From the NCBI RefSeq assembly GCF_027111275.1, contig NZ_CP114286.1:4636501-4700500 (forward strand): a stretch of DNA of 64,000 bases. Direction: 5' to 3'. Made by a program: the position numbers and the translations under genes. The notes under the pieces are model-generated. The model ran no database searches and was not told the DNA's origin. It saw only the letters and a program-made list of their open reading frames with translations. The stretch is from Flavobacterium luteolum (GTDB lineage Bacteria; Bacteroidota; Bacteroidia; Flavobacteriales; Flavobacteriaceae). Positions 46,010 through 54,640 of the stretch are shown here, piece after piece (position 1 is the stretch's first letter; every line of letters starts with the position of its first letter).

Positions 46010-47032
46010 ATGAAAAGATTTAAATGTATGTATGTTTTTGTTGTAGTGTTATTATCAACATTTACATATGGTCAGGAAAGTTTAAAAATGTTTGTAAAAG
46101 AAAGTAAAGTGCCATGTACGGGTGTTGGCCCAATGGAATGTCTACAGGTAAAGTATGACAACGACAAAGAATGGCAGCTTTTTTATAATCATATTGAAGG
46201 TTTTAATTTTGAAAAAGGAAACCGATATGAAATACTGGTTACGAAAACTAAAAGACCAGAACCTATTCCGGCCGATGCTTCTGCATACGAGTATAAACTG
46301 AAAAGTATAATTTCTAAAACTCCTGTAACTAAGGAAAAAGGAATTTATAATACCAAAATGATTTTAACCCAGTTAAACGGGAAAAAGATAAACAGCGGAA
46401 AAGCATTTATCACCATTAACGATGAAACGGGCACAATAAGCGGTAAAAACGGATGTAATAATTTCAACGTAAAATACACGAAGCTTTCTTCAAAAAATCA
46501 AATTAAGACCAATTCTCCAATGGGAACTTTAATGGCTTGTGATAGTGAAACCATGAAATTGGAACAAGATTTTAGCGCTGTGATCACAAATAAAAAGTTC
46601 AAAATTGTAAAGAAAAACAATACAGTACAGTTTAAAAATTCTAAGAACAAAGTGGTTATGGAATTTTCTATACCAACTCAAGACCAACTGTGGAGTTTTA
46701 TTGCAAAAAACAATTGGAAACTAATAGCACTAGAAAATGTTGGACAAGATTACGGAAAAGCTTCTATTAAGTTTAACCCAGCAGAAAAGAAAGTGAGCGG
46801 AAATTCAGGTTGCAACAACTTCTCTGGAACTTATGAAACTAACGGTGATACTATTTCTTTTGATAAAGTAGCGTCTACAAGAATGGCATGTATTGATGAA
46901 GAAGCAAATAAAACAGAACAAAAAATGTTGTCGTATTTAAATAATAAAGATTTACGTTTTGATGTAGCAGAACAAACTCTTAATTTTTATCTTAACGATA
47001 GATTGGTCATGATGTTTGGCATTACGAAATAA
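46010..47032 (+). CDS. DUF4377 plus double META (HslJ-like) exported protein
   Basis: 340 residues: signal peptide (1-21), DUF4377 domain (about 24-100; VPCTGVGPMECLQVKYDNDKEWQLFYNHIEGFNFEKGNRYEILVTKT), then two META domains (about 110-225 and 228-340) each with the hallmark SG-x-x-GCNNFxxxY and a later MAC (GTLMACDSETMKLEQDF; STRMACIDEEANKTEQKM). META/HslJ proteins are envelope proteins linked to motility, drug or heat tolerance; the paired Cys in GCN and MAC of each domain likely form a disulfide. Periplasmic or outer-membrane associated. Preceded by the sigma-54-type promoter, so expression may depend on RpoN and an enhancer-binding protein. Monocistronic with a terminator. Confidence 0.85.
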   Translation: MKRFKCMYVFVVVLLSTFTYGQESLKMFVKESKVPCTGVGPMECLQVKYDNDKEWQLFYNHIEGFNFEKGNRYEILVTKTKRPEPIPADASAYEYKLKSIISKTPVTKEKGIYNTKMILTQLNGKKINSGKAFITINDETGTISGKNGCNNFNVKYTKLSSKNQIKTNSPMGTLMACDSETMKLEQDFSAVITNKKFKIVKKNNTVQFKNSKNKVVMEFSIPTQDQLWSFIAKNNWKLIALENVGQDYGKASIKFNPAEKKVSGNSGCNNFSGTYETNGDTISFDKVASTRMACIDEEANKTEQKMLSYLNNKDLRFDVAEQTLNFYLNDRLVMMFGITK

Positions 47033-47087
47033 ATACAGCTTTATAAATTATCATCTTAAAATAGATGATAATCTATAAAGAATAAAT

Positions 47088-47121
47088 AAAAAACCAGTGA
47101 AGTTAATTCACTGGTTTTTTT
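47088..47121 (+). terminator. Terminator after the META gene
   Basis: Stem ACCAGTGAA / TTCACTGGT with 5-nt loop, A6 before and T7 after. A second hairpin without T-run lies just upstream (47047-47072). Confidence 0.88.
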
Positions 47122-47199
47122 ATTAACTTTCAGAAATGTTCAAGTGAAATATTGTTTTGATTTTTTTTAGAAATTACATCTAGGAAATTTAAATTTTGT

Positions 47200-48396
47200 T
47201 TATTCTGCGTCATAAACTTCCACTTTTGAGTTTGGTATTTCAATTTCTGAAGTTGGGGATTTTAAATATACTTTGCCAGAATAGACAGGTTTTTTGATGC
47301 TGCTTTTTATAATTTCTTTATTGAATTTAATATACAATTCTACATTTTCATTTTTATCGAAAAATGTTTTAAAGCGCTCCATTAATTGATTGTTGAAATT
47401 ACGTTTCTCAAGTGGGTCTCTTATAGTGTCATTCTCATATGCTGTTTTACCGTCGAGTAAATCAACCCAAATACGAACTTCAAATTGTCTTGAGAATTGA
47501 TCTTCTACAAAAATCACAAAACTTATAGGAACTGCTTTACCGACAACAGTATCGTTAAGAAATTCAATACCAGTATTGGTGTTGCTGATAACTTCGTTAT
47601 TCATAAAAAAGATATCGTAATTGTATATTTTAAAGTCTGATCTATTGGTGCTAATTTTATAGTGATATCTTTTAAGACGATTCTTGAAATATGTATTGCT
47701 TATTTTATTATTGGCTATTTCTTCCTGAACAAATGATGGCATATCTTTTTGATAGTTTTTTATGACTTCCTTTCTATCTAAATTTTTACTGAAATCACCC
47801 CATTCAATGTCAAAGGTTTCATGTCCTTGATATGTTCCAATTTCTTTATTACCAATCCCGCCAATCCATAAAGTGACTAAACCTTCTGGAGCAAAGGCGA
47901 CGGTTAGTGTATTATATTCATTTTTATATTCTACACCATCCATACCAATTGTAGTTCCATAATCTTTTTTAAAGATATCGTACATTTTTTTTTGAGGCAA
48001 TTCAAAATCACCTGAAAAAAACTTATTTTCAGCATACGAAAACCAAGCGATTTGCATGCGTTCTGGAATTTTCTTTTTATCATCACCAACTACCATAGTA
48101 CCGCTGCTGCTAGCTCCCCAACTATCGTTTAGATATTGTCCGCTTGGTATCCATGCGGCGGTGTGATCAGATAGAATAAAATTTCCAGAAATAACCTCAA
48201 CAGGACAAGTTTCATCGGCACTTGTTTCAGCCAACCATTCAAATTTTTCTATTTTTATAAGCATTTCTTTTTTCTTTTCCTTATTAAATATTAGCATGCC
48301 TCTTTCCTTGCATATATCATATCCAGCTTTTAGTAATACTGCTAATAGAAGTATTACTATTAAAATGTAAAATTTGTTTAAACTGTTTATTTTCAT
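47200..48396 (-). CDS. DUF2931-like protein, possible immunity protein of the effector module
   Basis: 398 residues with one N-terminal hydrophobic segment (about 8-25, FYILIVILLLAVLLKAGY) serving as anchor or uncleaved signal. The rest contains DUF2931-like features: IEKFEWLAETSADETCPVEVISGNFIL, IPERMQIAWFSYAENKFFSGDFELP, LTVAFAPEGLVTLWIGG and the later LYIKFNKEI. Family members are envelope-exposed and frequent beside type VI lipase-type effectors in Bacteroidota. Last gene of the minus-strand module (9 bp after the small membrane protein gene), the position typical for immunity genes. I infer that it protects against the lipase; the DUF assignment itself is moderately sure. Confidence 0.6.
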   Translation of the reverse strand: MKINSLNKFYILIVILLLAVLLKAGYDICKERGMLIFNKEKKKEMLIKIEKFEWLAETSADETCPVEVISGNFILSDHTAAWIPSGQYLNDSWGASSSGTMVVGDDKKKIPERMQIAWFSYAENKFFSGDFELPQKKMYDIFKKDYGTTIGMDGVEYKNEYNTLTVAFAPEGLVTLWIGGIGNKEIGTYQGHETFDIEWGDFSKNLDRKEVIKNYQKDMPSFVQEEIANNKISNTYFKNRLKRYHYKISTNRSDFKIYNYDIFFMNNEVISNTNTGIEFLNDTVVGKAVPISFVIFVEDQFSRQFEVRIWVDLLDGKTAYENDTIRDPLEKRNFNNQLMERFKTFFDKNENVELYIKFNKEIIKSSIKKPVYSGKVYLKSPTSEIEIPNSKVEVYDAE

Positions 48397-48405
48397 GTTT
48401 TTAGA

Positions 48406-48711
48406 TTAATGTGACCCCATGCCTTTGACAAATTCATTTGTATAACAGATTAATAATAATAGCATCATACTTAATATTATAAGAAGTATAAATAAAATTT
48501 TTGCAAATATTTTTTTTAATCCATACACATATACATAGGAAGAAAACAAAATTGTAAAAACAGGAATTGTTGTTATTAACTTTGCGCCATTCGAATCATT
48601 TGAGTAAAAAAAACTACATAAGAAAGAAATTAGCAAGATTAGAAATAATGATATTATTTTGTTTTTATTTTGATCTGACATTTTATTTAAATCTCGTTTA
48701 TATTTATCCAT
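48406..48711 (-). CDS. Small membrane protein of the effector module
   Basis: 101 residues from ATG 48711. An in-frame ATG much further upstream (48819) lies inside the lipase gene; I prefer 48711 because it overlaps the lipase stop as ATGGATAA, a common coupling arrangement. After a charged N-terminus (MDKYKRDLNKMSDQNKNK) three hydrophobic segments follow: IISLFLILLISFLCSFFY, LITTIPVFTILFSSYVYVYG and ILFILLIILSMMLLLLICY. No family recognised. Its place between lipase effector and DUF2931 gene suggests a membrane-located immunity or accessory protein. Function is inference. Confidence 0.65.
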   Translation of the reverse strand: MDKYKRDLNKMSDQNKNKIISLFLILLISFLCSFFYSNDSNGAKLITTIPVFTILFSSYVYVYGLKKIFAKILFILLIILSMMLLLLICYTNEFVKGMGSH

Positions 48712-50797
48712 CAATCTTTTTTCTATATGGTTTTCCATCTTCATACCTGCCTTCTTTTCCCATACTATCACAAGTTGATCTATGAAGGTATTTGTTGCGT
48801 ATAAAATGCAATTTTTCATTTTTAAACGTTACTGCTTTACTATGTGCTCCGTCATTTGTAATCGCATAATTTAATAGCAAATTCTTTGCTTCTTCGAGGT
48901 CATCTGGTACTTTGTAAGTCTCCTTTTTACCTTTTTGCATTAATGAGTTATCAAACATCATTTTATAATTTTCCGCGAGTTTAACCATTATAGAAAGTGA
49001 GATAAATTGGTAGGATAGAGGTATTGTTCGAGTAGCCACATGTGTAGTATATGATAATCCATCGCTTGAAGTTGTTGTGCTTACAATTTGTTCTCTATCA
49101 TACCATCCTTCTTTTATTAAAGTTTCTTTTATGTTTTTAAATCCTTTTTCCAAATGTAGTTTTCTTACTTCTTTTTCGATTTTGGCGTAACCTCCACCAA
49201 TGTCACTATGAACACCAGGCATAGAAAGCTCATAGCCAATTCCAGCATTAATCGAACTTTTAATATTGGTAAGAGAAAAATTTTCACGATATTCATCAGA
49301 TGCGGTAATATGTACCACTTTTTTAATATTTCCTTCTAATTTTAATTTTAGTTCTTCTACATCATCAAAATTATGTGAGGCAGCTGAGCCATATCTTTCA
49401 AAGTTGCCTTCTACTTCATAAGAGGAAACAGTATCAAATAATCCAACAAACTGTATGGTAAGTTTGCTAGATTCTAAACTATACATATCCTGTAGTTTTC
49501 GTCTTTGCGATATAAAATTTCTGGCTGCGGCTGCACCACGGCTGAAACCAAAAACTGTTAGATCTATTTCATTTACAAATTGGTTCTCTTGTATAAATTT
49601 ATCTGCTTTGAGTTTATCAATTTTTTTCTTTATCTCAATAAAAGCTTTATTAACTTTAAGAGGAATTCCAGATTTATCACCGCTTCCAAAAGCATATCCC
49701 ATTACATCATCTTTATCATTATTTCTTGTACCTTCTCCTTCGATGTAAACTTTTACTTTATTTTCACTGTTTTTTGCAGTGTTTATGTTGTGTAAAATAG
49801 CAATATTAGAAAAATAGTTATCATAACTGCTTTCATTCCCATCATTATCCTTAAAAGATTTAGCTGCTATTTCTTCGTCAGGAGTTAATATTATTCCTTT
49901 TTTCTTTTTTTCATAAGCTAATCTGGCTTCAGTATTTTTCATATTATTTAAAGTACCATCAAAAAACACATTAACTGTTACTTTTACACCTACTTTTTCC
50001 TTAGGTTTCTTTTGCTTATCAGGAACAGTAACTTTTGCAACACTATTATTTTTAGGAGGTTCAATTGTTTTCTTGAGATTATTTATAATCTTAAGCTGTA
50101 TGGTGTCTTGTATGGTGTCAATTTTGCCTATATGCTTAACTTGGGCGTAAAATTCATGTTCGTTTTCGTCTCTATAATCTTTATCGTTCAGTATTTTTTG
50201 ATATACTTTTATGTTGTTAAAGTATAGTTCTGCTTTTCCATATTTGTCAACAGGAGATGTGGTATAGGTTCCCATATTTCGAGAACTATTAGTATGTCCG
50301 TCTGTTCCTTCGTCCTCCCAAATGGTCACTTGAAGTCTGTCTCCAGCCGGAATATTTAACGTATGAACGAACAAACGGACATTGTCAGCATAACCAATCG
50401 CTTTACCGTTTAGATCGCGATAGTATTGATCTTGCCATTTAAGCTCTTCAATGCTTGGTGTTCCTGCAACTGGGGTTACATTAAGTTCTACAGTATCTTT
50501 TGCTCCGTGAATATCGGTAAAAGTAACTGCAATTGTGTAATTGATTCCTATGCTTGCCTGATTAAAAGTAACTCTACCATCGTTGCCTAAATCTAAAAAC
50601 GGTTTTCCGTTTTTTAAAAGCGTCCAATGTTGTTTTACAATTTTAGAACCATCTACTTCTTTATGGTTATCCTCTTTTTCATTTACATAAAATTGCATTC
50701 CTTTTTTTTCTTGATCTTTAGCCGTTTTTGTATACATTAACGAATAAATACTTTTGCCAATTATAGGTCTTGAGTCTCCTTTGATATAAAATTTCAT
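48704..50797 (-). CDS. Tle1-like lipase effector with N-terminal Ig-like domains (DUF2235)
   Basis: 697 residues, no signal peptide. Residues about 1-240 form two or three Ig/PKD-like beta-domains (ending DTVELNVTPVAGTPS and HEFYAQVKHIG). Residues about 275-690 are a DUF2235/Tle1-type alpha-beta hydrolase: VNVFFDGTLNN near 280, nucleophile Ser419 in VFGFSRGAAAAR (G-x-S-x-G), LFDTVSSYEV, and PGVHSDIGGGY with Asp532 and His530 in the acid region. T6SS Tle1 enzymes are phospholipases delivered into rival cells. The absence of a signal peptide and the immediately upstream DUF4280 PAAR-like gene (5 bp gap) fit a T6SS cargo loaded on a spike tip. Downstream genes overlap or abut and would provide protection. 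No T6SS sheath or tube genes occur in the window. Confidence 0.85.
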   Translation of the reverse strand: MKFYIKGDSRPIIGKSIYSLMYTKTAKDQEKKGMQFYVNEKEDNHKEVDGSKIVKQHWTLLKNGKPFLDLGNDGRVTFNQASIGINYTIAVTFTDIHGAKDTVELNVTPVAGTPSIEELKWQDQYYRDLNGKAIGYADNVRLFVHTLNIPAGDRLQVTIWEDEGTDGHTNSSRNMGTYTTSPVDKYGKAELYFNNIKVYQKILNDKDYRDENEHEFYAQVKHIGKIDTIQDTIQLKIINNLKKTIEPPKNNSVAKVTVPDKQKKPKEKVGVKVTVNVFFDGTLNNMKNTEARLAYEKKKKGIILTPDEEIAAKSFKDNDGNESSYDNYFSNIAILHNINTAKNSENKVKVYIEGEGTRNNDKDDVMGYAFGSGDKSGIPLKVNKAFIEIKKKIDKLKADKFIQENQFVNEIDLTVFGFSRGAAAARNFISQRRKLQDMYSLESSKLTIQFVGLFDTVSSYEVEGNFERYGSAASHNFDDVEELKLKLEGNIKKVVHITASDEYRENFSLTNIKSSINAGIGYELSMPGVHSDIGGGYAKIEKEVRKLHLEKGFKNIKETLIKEGWYDREQIVSTTTSSDGLSYTTHVATRTIPLSYQFISLSIMVKLAENYKMMFDNSLMQKGKKETYKVPDDLEEAKNLLLNYAITNDGAHSKAVTFKNEKLHFIRNKYLHRSTCDSMGKEGRYEDGKPYRKKIDG

Positions 50798-50802
50798 AAC
50801 TA

Positions 50803-51297
50803 TTATTTTTTTGCTTCAGATATTCCGTTTAATTCGTTTTGAAATTCCCCCATATTAAACATCGGATTTATTAGATTATGAACATCAGGATTTGCGTTGA
50901 TGAAATTTTGCTCACTAGGCTCAGCTATTTGCCCGTGATTTTTTACTTCAATACAATCAGGTCCACCAATGGGACAGGTTCCTTTACTGTCTTCTAGTAA
51001 TACCTTACCATTATTAGACAAGATTATTTTTTTATAAAAGCCACTCCATTTGGTAATTGTAGCTTGACATGGTAAATAATCTCCACTTCCGTTAGGCTGC
51101 ATTTTGCATTTGCCGAAAGTATTTTTTTCTAAAGTTTGACCTATCTCTTTATCTGTCGCTATAAGTTTTGCACTGCCATCTTTATCGTTTGCATAATGTT
51201 TATTTTGCGTTTTTACTTTTAATTTATCAAGTTTGGGATCTACACTAAACTTACATTTTAGCGTTGCACCGTTTACAACAATATGTTTTTCGCTCAT
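50803..51297 (-). CDS. DUF4280 PAAR-like spike-tip protein
   Basis: 164 residues. IVVNGATLKCKFS at the start, FGKCKMQPNGSGDYLPCQATITKWSGFYKKIILSNNGKVLLEDSKGTCPIGGPDCIEV in pieces, and NHGQIAEPS form the DUF4280 pattern: small beta-prism with conserved Cys (C15, the FGKCK, YLPC, GTCPIGGPDC cysteines) that likely hold metal, analogous to PAAR tips. The last 35 residues (PDVHNLINPMFNMGEF...) may contact the partner. PAAR-like proteins sit on the VgrG spike and dock an effector. Lies 18 bp after the LysM-like gene and 5 bp before the lipase: a co-transcribed delivery unit. Confidence 0.85.
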   Translation of the reverse strand: MSEKHIVVNGATLKCKFSVDPKLDKLKVKTQNKHYANDKDGSAKLIATDKEIGQTLEKNTFGKCKMQPNGSGDYLPCQATITKWSGFYKKIILSNNGKVLLEDSKGTCPIGGPDCIEVKNHGQIAEPSEQNFINANPDVHNLINPMFNMGEFQNELNGISEAKK

Positions 51298-51315
51298 AAT
51301 CTTCTCTTATTTTAA

Positions 51316-52461
51316 TTAATGGAGTTTAAATAGATCCTTAAAAAAGCTTTCTTTTTTGATCGTTTCACCTACAAAAAAGTCATGATTTTGCTCAGATGCT
51401 GTAATTTTTTTGTCATCGAGATTGTAGATTTTGACTGTCGCTTTTTTAGTAAGATCACCAGTGATACCACATTCCAGGCTTGCGCCCTCGATGTTATATG
51501 TATTTGGATTCAAATGGTAAATGGAATGATAGTTGCCAGAAAAAGTATTTTTTTCAAGAGCGCTTTCTTTTGATGTACTTAATAATGTGCCTTTTTTCTC
51601 AATTACGACCATATTTATATCATTTAGATACTCATCGATTTTTTGAGTTACCTTGAATGGTATAAAATCATTTTTTGGCGCAATGGCAAAATCTGCCTCT
51701 GTTATGAAAGATAAATCTGAAGTGTAAGTAGTATGGATTCCACTAAAGAAAACGTTTAAAAACCAATCATCTGATAAATTGTGGAGTAGGTTTTCTTCTT
51801 CATTTAATATAGAATCGATCGTATCTAAATATTTATGTATAGCTAGACCTTCATTTTTTTCTAAGATACTTTTTCTTTTGGCAATCCATCGTTCTCGTAT
51901 AGCACTAAAATTATGAATATCGATCCATTTGCCTTCTGGATTAACCACAATTAGTAAAGGATACAAAACAGTTGAAACTTCTTCGGCTATAATATCTGTA
52001 AGGGCTTCAATTTGAACATTATTTAAATATACTTTAGATATTCTATCAATTTCAAATAGAGAGTATCCATTTTTATCTTTTGTAATGCGTTCTACATTTA
52101 CTTTGTATTTTATAGTTTGTATATGTTTATTGTTTTCAATTGTTTGAAGCACCATATAGCTATTTTTACCTCTTACATTATAGAAAGGTATTTTGAAACC
52201 ATTATCGAAAATTACTTTGGTTGGCTTTACATTCTCTTTTTCATTATCTGATTCCTGTTTTGTTGGTTTTAAAAGAAGGAATTCTAAATGATTTGGAAAA
52301 TCAACGTTTATTACATCACAATCTTCAATGCAATTAAAATTATGATCTTCGAGTGTTATTCCAAGTTTATCTGCTACTGAAATTGGAGCATCTCCTTTTT
52401 GTATCTTGTAAGTAAAGTGTTTAAGTGCTCCGCGCTTATCTAAAATTTCACCAATAATCAT
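51316..52461 (-). CDS. LysM-like N-terminal protein of the effector module
   Basis: 381 residues, no signal peptide. The N-terminal 65 residues (HFTYKIQKGDAPISVADKLGITLEDHNFNCIEDCDVINVDFPNHLEFLLL, given here in outline) look like a LysM-type motif: Y-x-I-x-KGD-x-x-x-x-VA-x-x-x-GIT. The rest is a mixed alpha/beta domain with no family I can name; NVRGKNSYMVLQ, YPLLIVVNPEGKWIDIHNF and GASLECGITGDLTKKATVKIYNL are distinct segments. First gene of the module, with a TATATTTA -7-like element at 52490-52497. By position it may be an adaptor that links the PAAR-like tip and effector to the spike; similar genes accompany T6SS modules of Bacteroidota (recollection). Confidence 0.6.
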   Translation of the reverse strand: MIIGEILDKRGALKHFTYKIQKGDAPISVADKLGITLEDHNFNCIEDCDVINVDFPNHLEFLLLKPTKQESDNEKENVKPTKVIFDNGFKIPFYNVRGKNSYMVLQTIENNKHIQTIKYKVNVERITKDKNGYSLFEIDRISKVYLNNVQIEALTDIIAEEVSTVLYPLLIVVNPEGKWIDIHNFSAIRERWIAKRKSILEKNEGLAIHKYLDTIDSILNEEENLLHNLSDDWFLNVFFSGIHTTYTSDLSFITEADFAIAPKNDFIPFKVTQKIDEYLNDINMVVIEKKGTLLSTSKESALEKNTFSGNYHSIYHLNPNTYNIEGASLECGITGDLTKKATVKIYNLDDKKITASEQNHDFFVGETIKKESFFKDLFKLH

Positions 52462-52902
52462 AAAGTATATTTAGAATGTATTTAATGCATAAATATACAT
52501 ATTTTTCTTACATTTTTAAAAAGTAAAAATTTAGAGACAACAATTTAACATAATACTGAAAGGTAATGATTCGTGCTATTACTAATCTTTTTATTTGTAA
52601 GTAGTTAGTTATGTGCGGAATAAATGTCTCTTGATTGCTTTCTAATAAAATAATATTCGAAAATAAAAAACATGTTTAACAGCACTTTTATTTTTAAATA
52701 ACACACATAGTTTTCCAGAAATTTTATAAAATATGGTTTCATTTTATAATATGAAACATAATTGAGCTGGCATTTTAGCGGAGAATCATTTTTGTAAGAT
52801 AACTTTGGGTATAAATAAGCCATTGATGCAGACTCTAGTTTCAATTAAGCTAACTGGCTTGAAAATAGTAACTCCCATTATTACAAACTAAAATTTTAAA
52901 TT
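52462..52902. other. Divergent intergenic region
   Basis: 441 bp, very AT-rich. Holds a -7-like TATATTTA for the effector module (minus, 52490-52497). The minus-strand open frame inside it is low complexity and not called. No clear element for the plus-strand barrel gene. Confidence 0.4.
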
Positions 52903-53559
52903 ATGAAAAAGTATCATTTATTAGGTTTCTTTTTTTTCCTTTCACTGGCAATGTCAGCGCAAAGCAGTCAGTCATTTTTGCTTAATCTGTACGGAGGATA
53001 TACTTTTTCCGACAGAGTAGATTTTGATTCTTCTTACGCCAAGGTAGAAGATGGTTTTGAGTACGGAATAGGTTTGGAATATTTTATAATGGATAATGCT
53101 TCGATCGAATTAAAGTATAACAGGCTAGATACGCACATGCCTTTGTATACAAGTGTTCTTTTGCCAAATAATGGTAACCCTATTTCTCCTGGAACTCAAC
53201 TTAATGCTGGAGACGATAAAGGTGCGATCAATTACATATTGGCAGATTACACGTATTATTTTGGCTCAAGCTCTCAAAAAGCGCTTCCATTTCTTGGTGC
53301 TGGTTTAGGAGTTTCAATTCTTGAAACGCCAAGAAGCGGCAACGGAACTTATTTTGCTTGGGAGATTAAAGCTGGTGTGAAAGTAAAAACAGATTCGCCA
53401 TTGTCTATTAATCTTCATGCATACTTGCAGTCTATGTCGGCAGCTGTTGGATATGATTACTATTGGGACTACTATTGGGGACCAGTGGCAGTTACTGATT
53501 ATGCATCAACATTTCAGTTCGGACTTGGTGCTTCGTTAAGCTATGATTTTAGTAAATAA
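52903..53559 (+). CDS. Small outer-membrane beta-barrel protein
   Basis: 218 residues: signal peptide (1-19, AMSAQ), then about eight amphipathic strands with aromatic ends (FLLNLYGGYTFSDRVDF, YGIGLEYFIMDNASIELKYNRL, NYILADYTYYFG, ALPFLGAGLGVSIL, FAWEIKAGVKV) and a terminal strand FQFGLGASLSYDFSK. This fits the OMP_b-brl / OmpW-like 8-stranded family. A Tyr/Trp-rich loop (YDYYWDYYWGP) probably faces out. Role unknown; such barrels are commonly stress-induced. Monocistronic, followed by a strong terminator. Confidence 0.8.
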   Translation: MKKYHLLGFFFFLSLAMSAQSSQSFLLNLYGGYTFSDRVDFDSSYAKVEDGFEYGIGLEYFIMDNASIELKYNRLDTHMPLYTSVLLPNNGNPISPGTQLNAGDDKGAINYILADYTYYFGSSSQKALPFLGAGLGVSILETPRSGNGTYFAWEIKAGVKVKTDSPLSINLHAYLQSMSAAVGYDYYWDYYWGPVAVTDYASTFQFGLGASLSYDFSK

Positions 53560-53644
53560 TCACTAGTGAATTAAAGTCTTAGAAGTTTTTTAAGGCTGTA
53601 AACACAAATGTGGTATATATTGCTAGATAATAAAATAAAAAAAA

Positions 53645-53669
53645 AACTCTAAATCAATGATTTAGAGTT
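53645..53669 (+). terminator. Terminator after the barrel gene
   Basis: AACTCTAAATCA / TGATTTAGAGTT arms with A-run before and T8 after. Confidence 0.9.
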
Positions 53670-53675
53670 TTTTTT

Positions 53676-53691
53676 GTGACCTCGACAGGAC
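53676..53691. other. tRNA 3'-end-like fragment (possible attachment-site relic)
   Basis: GTGACCTCGACAGGAC is, on the minus strand, GTCCTGTCGAGGTCAC, which resembles the T-arm and acceptor end of flavobacterial tRNAs (…TCCTGTCGAGGTCAC). Nothing tRNA-like precedes it, so if genuine it is only a fragment, such as is left by tRNA-targeting integrative elements. Confidence 0.3.
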
Positions 53692-53864
53692 AAATTACAA
53701 CATCTTTTTTGGATGATTTGAAGAGATTGGCTTACTACAAGTAATGTCTGTCTTCCATTGGCTTTGTAAATTTGGTTTAGATGTCCTGTTGGGGATTGAT
53801 TAAAAAAAATGTAAAAACTCTATTGGTTCATGCCAGTAAACCAAGATGCAATTCTATAAATATT

Positions 53865-53884
53865 ATTCTAACTTCAGTTAGAAT
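53865..53884. repeat. Palindrome ATTCTAACTTCAGTTAGAAT
   Basis: 8-bp perfect arms around a 4-base centre; no T-run, no adjacent gene. Confidence 0.4.
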
Positions 53885-54461
53885 TGTCTTTCTTTGGCTC
53901 TATGAATTACGTGCTTGTTGTTCCAACGGAGTTAAAAATTGGTTTTTTCTTTAGAGCTATCTTCAGGAAAAGTAAAAGTAGAAAAAGCTGGATTTAGAAT
54001 TATTTATGTTAAAATGTAAAATTAAATAATTTAAATCATTGATTATCAATATAAAAGTTTTAGATTTGTAAGAGGTTTAATACTATTATTGTGTTTTTGA
54101 ACTTTAGTAACCAGAAATTTTTATATAATAGTATGATTGAGCGAGTAAATTAACTACTAAAATTTTGAATCTTTAGAGATCTTAAAATTATTTTGTTTGA
54201 TTTTTTTAATGCAGGCTGTTAACCAGTTCTCATTGTAAAAGAAATGATATGAGAACTAGATTTCCTTATTTTATCTGATCAATAAAATGAGTGTATTATT
54301 AATTGAATTTCTGCCCTCAAATTTTTTGCCTACCCCATCATAAATCAATTCATGATAAACTCATTCGGTTTGTCATCAATTTTTTGTTGCGCCTTTTTTA
54401 AGTCATTAAGTGCTTAATAAAGTTTAAAATTCTTTATCAGCCAAACAATTGAAGCCTTTTG

Positions 54462-54483
54462 ATAAAGTGTTGATTCACTTTAT
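54462..54483. promoter_or_regulatory. Hairpin ATAAAGTG-TTGATT-CACTTTAT
   Basis: 8-bp perfect arms, 6-nt loop, about 190 bp upstream of the PorP-like start. Could be an operator or leader structure. Confidence 0.35.
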
Positions 54484-54547
54484 ATTTTCCAAGCCGGATA
54501 TTACACTCCTAAAATTTTATCATTTCCCTTTGGTCTAGTCTGTAAGA

Positions 54548-54640
54548 TTCCAATAAAGCTATTGGAACTGATTTGACTAATCAGTCATTTATTCTATTGA
54601 TTTTGTTGCAGAACGTCAGTTCTTATGACTAATTCGTCAT
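54548..54640 (+). promoter_or_regulatory. Palindrome and paired TGAC-TAATnn-GTCAT boxes before the PorP-like operon
   Basis: TTCCAATA-AAGC-TATTGGAA at 54548-54567, then TGACTAATCAGTCAT at 54574-54588 and TGACTAATTCGTCAT at 54626-54640. The two boxes are 52 bp apart (about five helical turns) and end 30 bp before the ATG, so they are well placed to control the adhesin operon. Function is inferred. Confidence 0.45.

Noticed and set aside
52605..52844. 79-codon minus-strand open frame in the gap before the barrel gene
   Set aside because: Tyr/Lys/Phe-rich translation of AT-rich DNA, no start context and no recognisable fold.
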